From contig NZ_JAASQI010000009.1 of the NCBI RefSeq assembly GCF_011762225.1, positions 1 to 64,000 of the forward strand: a stretch of DNA of 64,000 bases, in the 5' to 3' direction. A program made the translations under genes and the position numbers. Within the stretch, counting starts at the first letter, position 1. Each line of letters begins with the position of its first letter. The DNA is from Pseudochelatococcus lubricantis (lineage in GTDB: Bacteria > Pseudomonadota > Alphaproteobacteria > Rhizobiales > Beijerinckiaceae). Positions 52,360 through 63,936 of this stretch are shown here, one piece after another. The notes under the pieces are model-generated. The model searched no databases. It saw nothing but the letters and a program-made list of their open reading frames with translations, and was not told where the DNA came from.

Positions 52360-52747
52360 GGCATTTCCGGCGGCCCGTCCGCCAGTCCTTTTCCCGCTGG
52401 AGCGCGCTTCCCGGACGTGGATACCACTTTCCGGAAAAGATCGCGCCCGCTCAGGCCCCTGATCTGTTCCATTGCCGGTTTGTACGGCAGCAGGGGCAGA
52501 GCCGGCAAGCAAGCTTTTCGGGGGCGGTGCCGCGCCCTGGCGGTTTTCTTCCGTGCCGACACCGCCGACGCCGGCGTGGTGCCTCCCCGGATCGCGGCGT
52601 GAGAATCGTCACATTCCGGCCGGGCGCCATGACGGATCGGGCGCGGCAACTCGTCCGATTGTTGCGAGATGTAACAGTTCGGATTATGCAGAACCGACCG
52701 ACTTCCACCGCGCACCAAGGTGCCGCTCCCTTTCAGGACACTGCTGC
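52360..52747. other. Divergent intergenic region cysQ-like/gshA
   Basis: The 388 bases hold no supported gene. Short frames here lack ribosome sites. A palindromic repeat lies at 52402-52446. The gshA promoter is probably in 52640-52700, where the DNA is AT-richer and has TTGCGA and TTATGC 16 bases apart, but this is weak. Confidence 0.45.
52402..52446. repeat. Palindromic intergenic repeat upstream of the cysQ-like gene
   Basis: Outer GCGCG/CGCGC and inner TTCCCGGA/TCCGGAA arms bracket a GTGGATACCACTT core. The sequence type (TTTTCCGG arms around a GGTATCCAC-like core) resembles a short dispersed repeat family seen widely in Hyphomicrobiales. The similarity is from memory and needs a genome search. 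Confidence 0.5.
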
Positions 52748-54118
52748 ATGGCCCGCGATTCATCCGACCCTACGCCGATTGAGTCGCGCCACGAGCTTGT
52801 CGAGTTCATCGCCAGAGGATGCCGCCCGGCGGACGAATGGCGGCTCGGCACCGAACACGAGAAGATTCCCTTCTACCGCAACGGCCACGGCCCGGTTCCC
52901 TACGCGGGCGACAACGGCATCCGCGCGCTGCTCGACGGGCTCGCGCGGCGCACGGGATGGGAGCCGATCACCGAAGGCGACATGCCGATCGGCCTGTTCG
53001 ATCCGGTGGGCGGCGGCGCGATCTCGCTGGAGCCGGGCGGGCAGTTCGAACTCTCGGGCGCGCCGCTGCGGACCGTTCATGAAACGCGGGCAGAACTGGA
53101 GAGCCATCTCGCCGACGTGAAGGCGGTCGCCGAGCCGCTCGGCATCGCTTTCCTCACTCTCGGCATGAGTCCGCTGTGGACGCGGGGCGAGACGCCGGTC
53201 ATGCCCAAGGGGCGCTACCGCATCATGTCCGCCTACATGCCGAAGGTCGGGCAACTTGGCCTCGACATGATGTTCCGCACCGCGACCGTGCAGGTCAACC
53301 TCGATTTCGGCAGCGAGGCGGACATGGTGCGGAAGCTGCGCGTCAGCCTCGCCCTGCAGCCGCTGGCCACGGCGCTTTTCGCCAACTCGCCGTTCACGGA
53401 AGGGCGGCCGAACGGCTTTCTCTCCGCCCGCTCCAACATCTGGCGCGATACGGACGCCGACCGCACCGGCATGCTCGCCTTCGCCTTCGAGGACGGCATG
53501 GGCTTCGAGCGCTATGTCGACTGGATGCTCGACGTGCCGACCTATTTCGTCAAGCGCGGCGATACCTATCATGATGTCGCGGGCCGCTCGTTCCGCGACC
53601 TGCTGGAAGGCCGCATGCCCGGCCTGGAGGGAGAGCGCGCCACGCTGTCGGACTGGGCGAATCACCTGTCGACGGTGTTCCCGGAAGTGCGGCTGAAGCA
53701 ATTCCTGGAAATGCGCGGCTCCGACGCCGGGCCGGTGCCGATGCTGCTCGCCGAGCCCGCCCTGTGGGCGGGGCTGCTCTACGACCGCAACGCGCTCGAC
53801 GCGGCGTGGGACATCGTGCGCGGCTGGAGCGCTGAGGAACGCCAGGCCTTGCGCGACGCCGCGCCGGTGCAGGGGCTCGCCGCGACGATACGGGGACGCT
53901 CGTTGCGCGATATCGGCCGCGAGGTAATGGCGCTTGCGCGCGCGGGCTTGAAGGCGCGCGCCTTCCGCGACGATGCGGGAGAGGATGAGACGCGCTACCT
54001 CGACCCGCTCGACGCCATCCTTGCGCGCGGGCTTACGCAGGCCGAGGATTTGCTCGTCCTGTGGGAAGGGCAGTGGGGACGTTCCGTGGAGCCGGCGTTC
54101 GGGAAATGCGTGTTCTGA
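52748..54118 (+). CDS. gshA: Glutamate--cysteine ligase, plant/alphaproteobacterial type
   Basis: GshA makes gamma-glutamylcysteine, the first step to glutathione. The 456-residue protein has WRLGTEHEKIPFYRNG, GDMPIGLFDPVGGGAISLEPGGQFELSG, FLTLGMSPLWTRGETPVMPKGRYRIM and FRTATVQVNLDFGSEADM, the GCS2-type signatures. AGGA lies about ten bases before ATG 52748. The longer frame from 52472 is a shadow of the intergenic region. Confidence 0.96.
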   Translation: MARDSSDPTPIESRHELVEFIARGCRPADEWRLGTEHEKIPFYRNGHGPVPYAGDNGIRALLDGLARRTGWEPITEGDMPIGLFDPVGGGAISLEPGGQFELSGAPLRTVHETRAELESHLADVKAVAEPLGIAFLTLGMSPLWTRGETPVMPKGRYRIMSAYMPKVGQLGLDMMFRTATVQVNLDFGSEADMVRKLRVSLALQPLATALFANSPFTEGRPNGFLSARSNIWRDTDADRTGMLAFAFEDGMGFERYVDWMLDVPTYFVKRGDTYHDVAGRSFRDLLEGRMPGLEGERATLSDWANHLSTVFPEVRLKQFLEMRGSDAGPVPMLLAEPALWAGLLYDRNALDAAWDIVRGWSAEERQALRDAAPVQGLAATIRGRSLRDIGREVMALARAGLKARAFRDDAGEDETRYLDPLDAILARGLTQAEDLLVLWEGQWGRSVEPAFGKCVF

Positions 54119-54249
54119 TAACGATGGGGTAGCCTTCAGGAGAATATGTTCTCGGGAGGGCTGCGATCATTCACCGCCGGGGTACATATAGGAAAAACTG
54201 TACTTTCATTCGTGGAATTGGATTTTTGAGAAATAATTTCAAGTAATAA

Positions 54250-54269
54250 TTTAAGTAAGAAAACTTAAA
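54250..54269. promoter_or_regulatory. AT-rich inverted repeat before the 54284 promoter
   Basis: TTTAAGT (54250-54256) and ACTTAAA (54263-54269) form a seven-base dyad with six bases between. It ends 14 bases before the -35 box, a normal activator position. The binding protein is unknown. Confidence 0.45.
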
Positions 54270-54283
54270 AACTATAATTTTAG

Positions 54284-54312
54284 TTGACGAATAAATTCGG
54301 CGACATTATATT
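54284..54312 (+). promoter_or_regulatory. Near-consensus sigma-70 type promoter
   Basis: TTGACG (54284-54289) and TATATT (54307-54312) are exactly 17 bases apart. The next supported gene on this strand begins at 54863, so a leader of about 540 bases or an unrecognised small RNA or peptide would be the product. Confidence 0.65.
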
Positions 54313-54704
54313 ATTTATGTTGGTTTGAATGTTTATGGCATGAGTATTAATGCGATGTGGCTTTTTACGTGCCGTTTCCCCTGTTCCGGCCAGCCGTTTG
54401 GTCATAGGGTGAGGCCCGATGGTATGACGCCGCGCTCAAGGAAATCGGCACGGTAACGCTGCTCTGCTTACCGGGAACGGTTCCGTGTCTGCTTGACTTT
54501 TCCGATGCGATACTCCGGCCCGCGGCACGGTCGAGTCTTGGTCCGGGTGGGGTTCCGCGGAAACATTATAATTGGATGGCGAGGCATATCTTTGCCAGGC
54601 TCGGGTGCAGCCTTCACGTCTCGAAAGTATGCCGGCTTCATTCTCTGGGAAAAATAGCACCGGCGTCTCCCGTGAGCCCGCTACTGAAGCGCTCCTCGCC
54701 TATG

Positions 54705-54731
54705 GCGCCTCCCGGCGGTGCAGGGAGGCGC
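54705..54731. repeat. Perfect nine-pair inverted repeat
   Basis: GCGCCTCCC and GGGAGGCGC flank a nine-base loop, followed by TTGATCTC. It could end a short transcript from the 54284 promoter, but the T tract is poor. Confidence 0.5.
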
Positions 54732-54862
54732 TTGATCTCGGCAGGCGCGTGGCCCTTTTTCATGCCGGGAATAGAACATGAAAGGAAATAAAACGAAAGT
54801 TAAATTCAATTTTAAAAATATAAAATAGACAGTCTTATTTATATATTGAATGGTGATATGAT

Positions 54863-56137
54863 ATGTCTTCTGTTTCATATGAGAATTTTTGCCGTTCCGC
54901 TGGTGCTTATATTGTGGATGACTACAGGGGGAAAATCCGGAATCTCAACGGTAGCTACGGTCTGCTGTATGGCCGCCCCGATGGAGGGGTGAGCGTCCGG
55001 AGCGGATGTTCCGCATGGTACGGCCGGACGGTATCCTGGCTCCTGCCCTGCTGTAACGATGGCCGATTCAATCGACGAGAAAGGCAGGTTTTCGCCGAAT
55101 CTGTGGAGTTGTTGGCGGATGACCACAAAAACAAGTTCACCGTAGAAGATGTATCCCTGACGGACAAAGGGCGTCTGGAAAACCTGCTCCGCTCCCTGCA
55201 TGCATTCAGGAATAGTGACAGGCCCTTCTCTTCCTGGGAGGTGAGACGGCTTCTGGACGAGCTGGACGATTTTCGCAAGAAGCCCAATGTTGGCGGGGGA
55301 GGCGACACCGATCTGCTGAACGGAGATGCCGTCGAGACTATCGAATCCGCTGCACTCACCCGAAATGCTGAACAGGCCAAAACCAAACCCAAGGATATGA
55401 AGGGCGACAGGAAGCTTGAGCCCGGCAAAGCAAGGGTCACCTGGAAGGATTGCGAGACCCAGATCGAGCGGATGAAGAAGGATGTTGAAACATTTTGCTC
55501 AAAATTGCTGGATGACCTCATTCTTGTGAGGATTTTTGCTGGTGTAAATGAATCTAAAGATAAGATTAGCAATGAAATATATGGTATTGTCAATTATTTG
55601 AGAAGTTCTATTGAACGCTGCAGAAATTTATCTGAAGTGTGCAAGAAAAGCAGCAGGCCTCCAGGAGAGTTGGCACTGCGGCTCAATAATATCGAGAACG
55701 ATATCAACGCCTATATGGCGCGGTGCTCGCCGGGCACGCAGGACAACGCGCGCGAGGCGCTTCGCAATCTGCGTGAAGAGGCCCGGGAGGTGAGAGTCAA
55801 TAAAGGCCTGCCGGAAGTGCCCTGCGACCCGAAACTGATGTATGCGTTGCCGCAGCTATCCGGCCCACAGCAGGAACGACGGGACGGTCTCCTGAAAGCC
55901 CTGACGGAAATTCGGAAGAAGAGAGAGGCCATCCTCGTCAACCGCCGTAGCCTCATTCTCGAAGCGAACCTGTGGGAGCGTTGGCAAAGCACCGAGTTTA
56001 AAGGTTATGTACACGAGGTGGCCCAGGATCGTGAGAGCAAGGCACGCGCCACGGGACCCCGGGAGCCGAAACTGGAAATCCCCCTCGGGCAGCCGTCTCT
56101 TCGAACTGAGTCGGCGTTAGACGACGGCCAGGCTTAA
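54863..56137 (+). CDS. Orphan 424-aa protein, candidate secreted effector
   Basis: This gene is not recognised. The ATG follows GGTGAT at a good distance and an AT-rich leader. The protein begins MSSVSYENFCRSAGAYIVDD, with a Ser-rich polar N-terminus and no classical signal peptide. Residues 1-110 hold several Cys and aromatic residues (including LLPCCNDG); 110-160 are charged and helical; about 160-190 is a Lys-rich linker; from 190 on there are long amphipathic helices likely to form coiled coils (for example EKTQIERMKK-type heptads near 195-215). Codon use includes many codons with A or T in third position in the middle of the gene, unlike its neighbours. It has no operon partners. The effector idea rests on its orphan state, composition and N-terminus only. 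Confidence 0.65.
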   Translation: MSSVSYENFCRSAGAYIVDDYRGKIRNLNGSYGLLYGRPDGGVSVRSGCSAWYGRTVSWLLPCCNDGRFNRRERQVFAESVELLADDHKNKFTVEDVSLTDKGRLENLLRSLHAFRNSDRPFSSWEVRRLLDELDDFRKKPNVGGGGDTDLLNGDAVETIESAALTRNAEQAKTKPKDMKGDRKLEPGKARVTWKDCETQIERMKKDVETFCSKLLDDLILVRIFAGVNESKDKISNEIYGIVNYLRSSIERCRNLSEVCKKSSRPPGELALRLNNIENDINAYMARCSPGTQDNAREALRNLREEAREVRVNKGLPEVPCDPKLMYALPQLSGPQQERRDGLLKALTEIRKKREAILVNRRSLILEANLWERWQSTEFKGYVHEVAQDRESKARATGPREPKLEIPLGQPSLRTESALDDGQA

Positions 56138-56178
56138 CCCGGCGTTCACCCTGTGTTGCGCGGGGCTCGTGCCGTTAA

Positions 56179-56204
56179 CCTGCCGCTGAGGGTCCGGCGG
56201 CAGG
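56179..56204. repeat. Inverted repeat after the orphan gene
   Basis: CCTGCCGC and GCGGCAGG form a perfect eight-pair hairpin with a ten-base loop, 42 bases after the 54863 gene. It has no T tract and may be a weak terminator. Confidence 0.45.
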
Positions 56205-56225
56205 ATGGCGGCAAGGAGCTTCGCC

Positions 56226-56390
56226 ATGCTGACATCCCTGAAAACCCTCACACGCGAGGAGCGCAGCGCCAGCGTCATGCGCTACGGCATGATCGCGCTC
56301 TTCGCCCTCATCGGCATCGGTCTCAATCTGGCGCTCATCGCCGAGACCCTGCCGCGCATCCTGTCGGCAGCCGGGGTGCCCGCCCCGTGA
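56226..56390 (+). CDS. Small membrane protein, 54 aa, degenerate Flp-pilin-like
   Basis: AAGGAG lies seven bases before ATG 56226, the best ribosome site in this part of the window. The peptide has a charged N-terminus (TLTREERS) and one membrane helix (about residues 20-40). The segment RSASVMRYGMIALFALIGIG lines up with the Flp/Fap pilin core GATAIEYGLIAALIAV, but the conserved Glu before Tyr is Arg here. It may be a pilin-like peptide that is not processed normally, or an unrelated small membrane protein. No tad/cpa assembly genes are near. Confidence 0.7.
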   Translation: MLTSLKTLTREERSASVMRYGMIALFALIGIGLNLALIAETLPRILSAAGVPAP

Positions 56391-56533
56391 CAAAAATGAC
56401 GGACAGACGGTATATTTCAGACGCATTCAGCTGAATCGTTGACATATTTGCCTGTTTGAGATCACCTCTCCATCGACGATCCTGTCGCCGGTGCTGCCGT
56501 GCCGGCATGCGCCGTTTCAGTGTTGTCGGGGGA

Positions 56534-57835
56534 ATGATGGGCGTTTTCGAGAAAATCCTGCCGCTGGCCTCCCATGGCGACCAGCTTGTCGACCTGTGGA
56601 GCAACCATGCGGGCATCGGCCTGTGGGATGCGCAGCTTTATGAGGGCAATCCCGCCCACGCCAACAGCCGCTGGACATGGACAGGCGGATTTCGCCGGCT
56701 GCTCGGTTTCGAGACGGTGTCCGAGTTTCCCGACAGCATGAGCGCCTGGTCGGACCGGTTGCATCCGGACGACGCGGCACGGACCTTCGCGGCCTTTCAG
56801 GATGCGCTCGCCGGGCGCACGCGCAGTTACGAGGTGCTCAACCGCCTGAAGATGAAGGACGGCAGCTACCGCTGGTTCAAGGCCACGGGCGGCGTGGCGC
56901 GGGATGCGAAGGGCCGGGCGGTGCGGGCTTGCGGGTCGCTGATCGACATCCACGAGCAGATCGCGGCGGAGCAGAAGGCCGAGCATCATGCCGCGCGGCT
57001 CGATGAGCTGATCGCCCGGCTCGACAGTGAGATGAACGCCACCATCGGCACGGTGATGGAATCGATCGCCGCGGTGACGGCCATCGCGCGCCAGATATCG
57101 GAAGGGGCGCAGCGCGACATGCAGATGGCGAACACCATCGCCGTTGCGACAGGGCAGGCGGCCAGCGCCAGCCAGACGGTGGCCTCCGCCTCGGAACAGT
57201 TGTCGAGTTCCATTCAGGAGATCGCCCGGCAGATGGTCCATTCGCAGGAAGTGACGCGAGTCGCGGAGGCGGAGACGGCCAAGAGCGATGGCACGGTCAG
57301 GAACCTGGTCGAATCGGCCCAGAAGATCGGCGAGGTGGTGGCGCTGATCAGTTCCATCGCGGCGCAGACCAACCTGCTCGCGCTCAACGCCACCATCGAG
57401 GCGGCGCGGGCCGGCGAGGCGGGACGCGGCTTTGCCGTGGTGGCGTCCGAGGTCAAGAACCTCGCCTCACAGACGGCGCGCGCAACCGAGGAAATTGCCC
57501 GCCACGTCAGTGATATCCAGACGGTGTCGGGGGCAACGGCGCAGGCCGTCGCGTCGATCGACCAGGTGGTTGAGGAACTCGGGCAGATTGCGACGTCCGT
57601 TTCCGCCGCCATCGAGGAACAGGAGGCGGCGACGCGCGAGATCGCCCGCAATGTGCAGGACGTGGCGCGGGGCTCCCAGCAGATATCGAGGGATATCGCC
57701 GGCATCGACAAGGGTGCCACGGAGGCGTTCGAGGGTATCGGGCGCGTGCTGGCCGCGGCCGGCAGCGTGAACGATCAGACCACGCTGCTCAAGCAGCGCA
57801 TCGACACCTTCTTCGCCGACATTCGCAGCCGATAG
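56534..57835 (+). CDS. Soluble PAS-domain methyl-accepting chemotaxis protein
   Basis: The 433-residue receptor has a PAS-3 type fold at about 28-140 ([46 protein letters not shown]) and a signalling domain from about 150 with the hairpin tip [32 protein letters not shown]. No membrane helix is present, so it is cytoplasmic. No C-terminal pentapeptide for CheR is seen. It would pass a redox, gas or ligand signal to CheA. ATG 56534 or 56537, behind GGGGG, is the start. TTGACA at 56439 lacks a good -10. Confidence 0.93.
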   Translation: MMGVFEKILPLASHGDQLVDLWSNHAGIGLWDAQLYEGNPAHANSRWTWTGGFRRLLGFETVSEFPDSMSAWSDRLHPDDAARTFAAFQDALAGRTRSYEVLNRLKMKDGSYRWFKATGGVARDAKGRAVRACGSLIDIHEQIAAEQKAEHHAARLDELIARLDSEMNATIGTVMESIAAVTAIARQISEGAQRDMQMANTIAVATGQAASASQTVASASEQLSSSIQEIARQMVHSQEVTRVAEAETAKSDGTVRNLVESAQKIGEVVALISSIAAQTNLLALNATIEAARAGEAGRGFAVVASEVKNLASQTARATEEIARHVSDIQTVSGATAQAVASIDQVVEELGQIATSVSAAIEEQEAATREIARNVQDVARGSQQISRDIAGIDKGATEAFEGIGRVLAAAGSVNDQTTLLKQRIDTFFADIRSR

Positions 57836-57877
57836 ACGACAGGCGCCAGCGCCTCCCAGGAAGCACCGGCGCGCGAC

Positions 57878-57902
57878 AACGCGGCCCGCCGGGCCGCGTT
57901 TC

Positions 57903-57905
<3 letters not shown>
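57878..57905. terminator. Terminator between convergent mcp and radC
   Basis: AACGCGGCCC and GGGCCGCGTT form a perfect ten-pair stem with a three-base loop, followed by TCTCA on the plus strand. It overlaps the last bases of radC on the other strand. Confidence 0.75.
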
Positions 57906-58601
<696 letters not shown>

Positions 58602-58793
58602 GAGGCTGAGGTTCGCTGCTGGTTAAGGTCACGCGCGGACCTGAAGCGTGGTCCCGGACGCGGGCGGCGCCTTGAAATCAGGCAATCGCAAGAATCGGGG
58701 AATCACGGAACGTGATGCCGCCCGGACTGGCAGAATCACGTTCCGGCATATTGCGGCCTGCCGGCGCCTGCTGCCGATGCGCAGGAAGCGTGC

Positions 58794-59621
58794 TCAGGCA
58801 TCCGCGGAAAACGGCGGATGGTGCAGCCCCGCCGGCGAGGTGGTGAACACCTCGCAGCCGGTTTCGGTCACGCCGACGGCGTGTTCGAACTGGGCAGTGA
58901 GCGAGCGGTCGCGCGTCACGGCAGTCCATCCGTCCGACAGCACCTTCACATGCGGGCGGCCGAGGTTGATCATCGGCTCGATGGTGAAGATCATGCCCTG
59001 TTGTAGCTTTGCGCCCTCGCCGCGCCTTCCGTAGTGCAGCACGCTCGGCGCTTCGTGGAAAGAGCGGCCGACGCCGTGGCCGCAGAAATCGCGCACGACA
59101 GAGCAGCGCTCGCCCTCCGCGTATTCCTGGATGGCGGCGCCGATGTCGCCGAGCGTCGCGCCGGGCTTCACCGCGGCGATGCCGCGCACGAGCGATTCGT
59201 AGGTGACTTCGACCAGCCGCTGGGCCTTGCGCGACACCTCGCCGATGAAGTACATCCGGCTTGAGTCGCCATACCAGCCGTCGACGATGAACGTCACGTC
59301 GACATTGACGATGTCGCCGTCGCGCAGCGGCTTGTCGTTCGGCTGGCCGTGGCACACGACATGGTTGATCGACGTGCAGCAGGTGTGGCGGAAGCCGCGG
59401 TAAAGCAACTGGGCGGGTAGGTAACCGTGTTCCTCGCCGTAGCTGGCGACGAGTTCATCGATTTGCGCGGTCGTGACGCCCGGTTTGATGAAATCCGTCA
59501 GGAGATCGAGGCACACGGCCGCCGCCTGACCCGCCTTGCGCATGCCGACGAAAGCGTCCGGACCGTAGATGATGATGTCGTTGGACCGGCGCGCAACGAC
59601 GGCGGCATCGAATTCGTTCAT
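58794..59621 (-). CDS. map: Methionine aminopeptidase, type I
   Basis: MetAP removes the initiator Met from new proteins. The 275-residue protein has HGYLPAQLLYRGFRHTCCTSINHVVCHG, DGDIVNVDVT and GDSSRMYFIGEV (metal Asp residues), CGHGVGRSFHEAP (metal His) and FTIEPMIN (metal Glu). ATG 59621 gives the family N-terminus with MNEFDAAVVARRSND. Confidence 0.97.
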   Translation of the reverse strand: MNEFDAAVVARRSNDIIIYGPDAFVGMRKAGQAAAVCLDLLTDFIKPGVTTAQIDELVASYGEEHGYLPAQLLYRGFRHTCCTSINHVVCHGQPNDKPLRDGDIVNVDVTFIVDGWYGDSSRMYFIGEVSRKAQRLVEVTYESLVRGIAAVKPGATLGDIGAAIQEYAEGERCSVVRDFCGHGVGRSFHEAPSVLHYGRRGEGAKLQQGMIFTIEPMINLGRPHVKVLSDGWTAVTRDRSLTAQFEHAVGVTETGCEVFTTSPAGLHHPPFSADA

Positions 59622-59761
59622 AAGAGACCTGTTTCGGAACCTTGCATGATGATCCTTTCCAATCTAAGCGAGACGGCGCATCATGCAAGATATTCCCGTC
59701 GACCTTGCTGCGATGTTTGTGGGACTGGCCTACGGGCCGGGTGGGGTGTAATGATCGTTTC

Positions 59762-60616
59762 ATGGTGACAGACGTGATCGCACAAGCCATGCCTACCGAC
59801 GCGGCGCCTTTCGGTGCTTACGCGCCGTCGCCGTTCGTGCGGTCGGCGCTCTCGCTGACAGGCAAGCTGCCGGATACGTGGGCCGGGCGGCGCTGCGCGT
59901 TCTTCCTGCGCAATCTCGTGCTGCGCAGCCTCGCCGGCGCGCCGCTCGACATCGAGGCGCTGGGCGCGCGCATGCGCATCAAGCCCTACAACAACATTTC
60001 CGAGAAGAAGGTTCTGTTCACGCCGCAATTCTTCGACGCCGAGGAACTCGCGATACTGCGCAGCGCCATCACGGAGGATTTCGTGTTCCTCGACGTGGGC
60101 GCGAATGCGGGCTTCTATGCCCTGCACGCGGCGGCGCACGCCGGGCCGCGCGCGCGCATCCTCGCCATCGAGCCGCAGCCGGAGATTTTCGAGCGGCTGG
60201 TGTGGAACATCGGCGTCAACCGCTTCGGCACAGTCAAGGCCATCGCCTGCGCGCTCGCCGACAGGGCGGGGGAGGTGACGCTGTTCCTCGATCCCTCCAA
60301 CATCGGCGAGGCCAGCATCAAGATCGTCGGCTCCGCCAACGCGCCCACCCTGCGCGTGCCCGCGAGAACCATGCTCGACGTCATCCGCGACGAGCGCTTC
60401 GACCATGTGGACGCCATCAAGCTCGACGTGCAGGGGGCGGAGGACCTCATTCTGGAGCCGTTCCTCGCCATGGCGCCGCAAAGCCTGTGGCCACGCCTGC
60501 TCATTCTCGAAAACAGCGAGAGCCGCTGGCAGACCGATCTGCATGCGCTGCTGAAGCGCTACGGCTTCCGCGAGATCGCGCGCACGCGGCTCAATGCCGT
60601 TTACACACACGGCTGA
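59762..60616 (+). CDS. FkbM family SAM-dependent methyltransferase
   Basis: The 284-residue protein has the FkbM core: FLDVGANAGFYALHAAAHAGPRARILAIEPQPEIFERLVWNI (SAM motif I), CALADRAGEVTLFLDPSNIGEASI, and IKLDVQGAEDLILEP (the family hallmark). These enzymes O-methylate sugars or other small molecules; the substrate is unknown. ATG 59762 is chosen, though its ribosome site is weak. It converges with sfsA, three bases apart. Confidence 0.92.
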   Translation: MVTDVIAQAMPTDAAPFGAYAPSPFVRSALSLTGKLPDTWAGRRCAFFLRNLVLRSLAGAPLDIEALGARMRIKPYNNISEKKVLFTPQFFDAEELAILRSAITEDFVFLDVGANAGFYALHAAAHAGPRARILAIEPQPEIFERLVWNIGVNRFGTVKAIACALADRAGEVTLFLDPSNIGEASIKIVGSANAPTLRVPARTMLDVIRDERFDHVDAIKLDVQGAEDLILEPFLAMAPQSLWPRLLILENSESRWQTDLHALLKRYGFREIARTRLNAVYTHG

Positions 60617-60619
60617 AGA

Positions 60620-61345
60620 TCAGGGAACGATCGGCACGGGATGGCTGACGGCGATGGCCGCCGGGGCGTCGGCGTTGCCGGGGTCGAGGTGGCAGGCGAG
60701 GGCCAGGGCCTCGACACCGCGCTCACGGGCGGGCGCGAACGCCTTCGCATAGAACGGGTCGATATCGGCGGCGAGCGTGAAGCGGTCGGCGGGCATCTGG
60801 ATGACGAAGAGCATCACGGCGCGGTGGCCTGCCTCCACCATGTCGCCGAGTTCCTCCAGGTGGCGCGCGCCGCGCGCCGTGACGGAATCGGGAAACTCCG
60901 CAAGGCCGGGCTCGCGCATCAGGTGGACGTTCTTCACCTCCACATAGCAGGCGGGTCTGTCCGGCGATTCGAGCAGGATATCGACGCGGCTCGCCTTGCC
61001 GTATCGCACCTCGCGCCGCAGCGCGCCATAGCCGGCGAGTTCGGGGACGGCGCCCTCCGCGATCGCTTCGGCCGCGATGCGGTTCGGATGCGCGGTGTTG
61101 ATGCCGACGACATGCAGCCTGTCGCCAAACGCGGCTTCCACCATCTCCCACGACAATGGCAGCTTGCGCTTCACATTCGACGAGCGTGACAGCCAGACGC
61201 GGTTGCCCGGTGCCGTGAGGCCGGTCATCGCGCCCGGATTGGCGCAGTGGACGGTGACGATCTCGCCGGCCACCTCCACATCGGCCAGGAAGCGCTTGTA
61301 GCGCCGCACCAGCCTGCCTTCCACCAGAGGGACGTCGAAACGCAT
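60620..61345 (-). CDS. sfsA: DNA/RNA nuclease SfsA
   Basis: The 241-residue protein has [70 protein letters not shown] (PD-(D/E)xK nuclease-like motif) and [16 protein letters not shown], the SfsA pattern. It was first named for sugar fermentation stimulation. GGAG lies before ATG 61345; the stop of rhlE is ten bases upstream. Confidence 0.95.
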   Translation of the reverse strand: MRFDVPLVEGRLVRRYKRFLADVEVAGEIVTVHCANPGAMTGLTAPGNRVWLSRSSNVKRKLPLSWEMVEAAFGDRLHVVGINTAHPNRIAAEAIAEGAVPELAGYGALRREVRYGKASRVDILLESPDRPACYVEVKNVHLMREPGLAEFPDSVTARGARHLEELGDMVEAGHRAVMLFVIQMPADRFTLAADIDPFYAKAFAPARERGVEALALACHLDPGNADAPAAIAVSHPVPIVP

Positions 61346-61355
61346 CCCGGCTCCG

Positions 61356-63728
<2,373 letters not shown>

Positions 63729-63838
63729 CGTATTCCGCTAAAGATGCGCCGGAGAACGGAACCGTATGTCCCGAATGGCGACGCGGGGCCGCAAACGGCC
63801 CGTCCCTGGATGGGGAACACCCCGCATCCTCGTTGCGG

Positions 63839-63866
63839 AACATAGAAGTTTACGCTTTCTTGTCAA
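63839..63866 (-). promoter_or_regulatory. Promoter of rhlE
   Basis: On the minus strand TTGACA (63861-63866) and TATGTT (63839-63844) are 16 bases apart. The start would leave a leader of about 105 bases before rhlE, a length often seen for cold-regulated helicase genes. Confidence 0.7.
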
Positions 63867-63936
63867 CGAATACGCTGACATGTCATTCGCGCCGGGCGGG
63901 TTTAAGTCCGTTTTTTTCGTCGCTGATGACTTTGCA

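Larger units (their letters stand above)
54119..54862. other. 744-base gene-free region with AT-rich blocks
   Basis: Two AT-rich blocks (about 54185-54330 and 54775-54862) flank a GC-richer middle. The first holds an inverted repeat and a near-consensus promoter; the middle has a nine-pair hairpin at 54705; the second is the AT-rich leader of the 54863 gene. Short frames at 54572-54791 are not convincing. The composition is unlike the core genes on either side and suggests imported DNA. Confidence 0.6.

Noticed and set aside
54572..54791. Two short plus-strand frames in the AT-rich gap before the orphan gene
   Set aside because: They lack ribosome sites and have no protein-like composition; one crosses the hairpin at 54705.
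54380..54860. tts-box or hrp-box type promoter for a type III effector
   Set aside because: Only a weak CTCGAAAG similarity near 54620 was seen, too short to claim.
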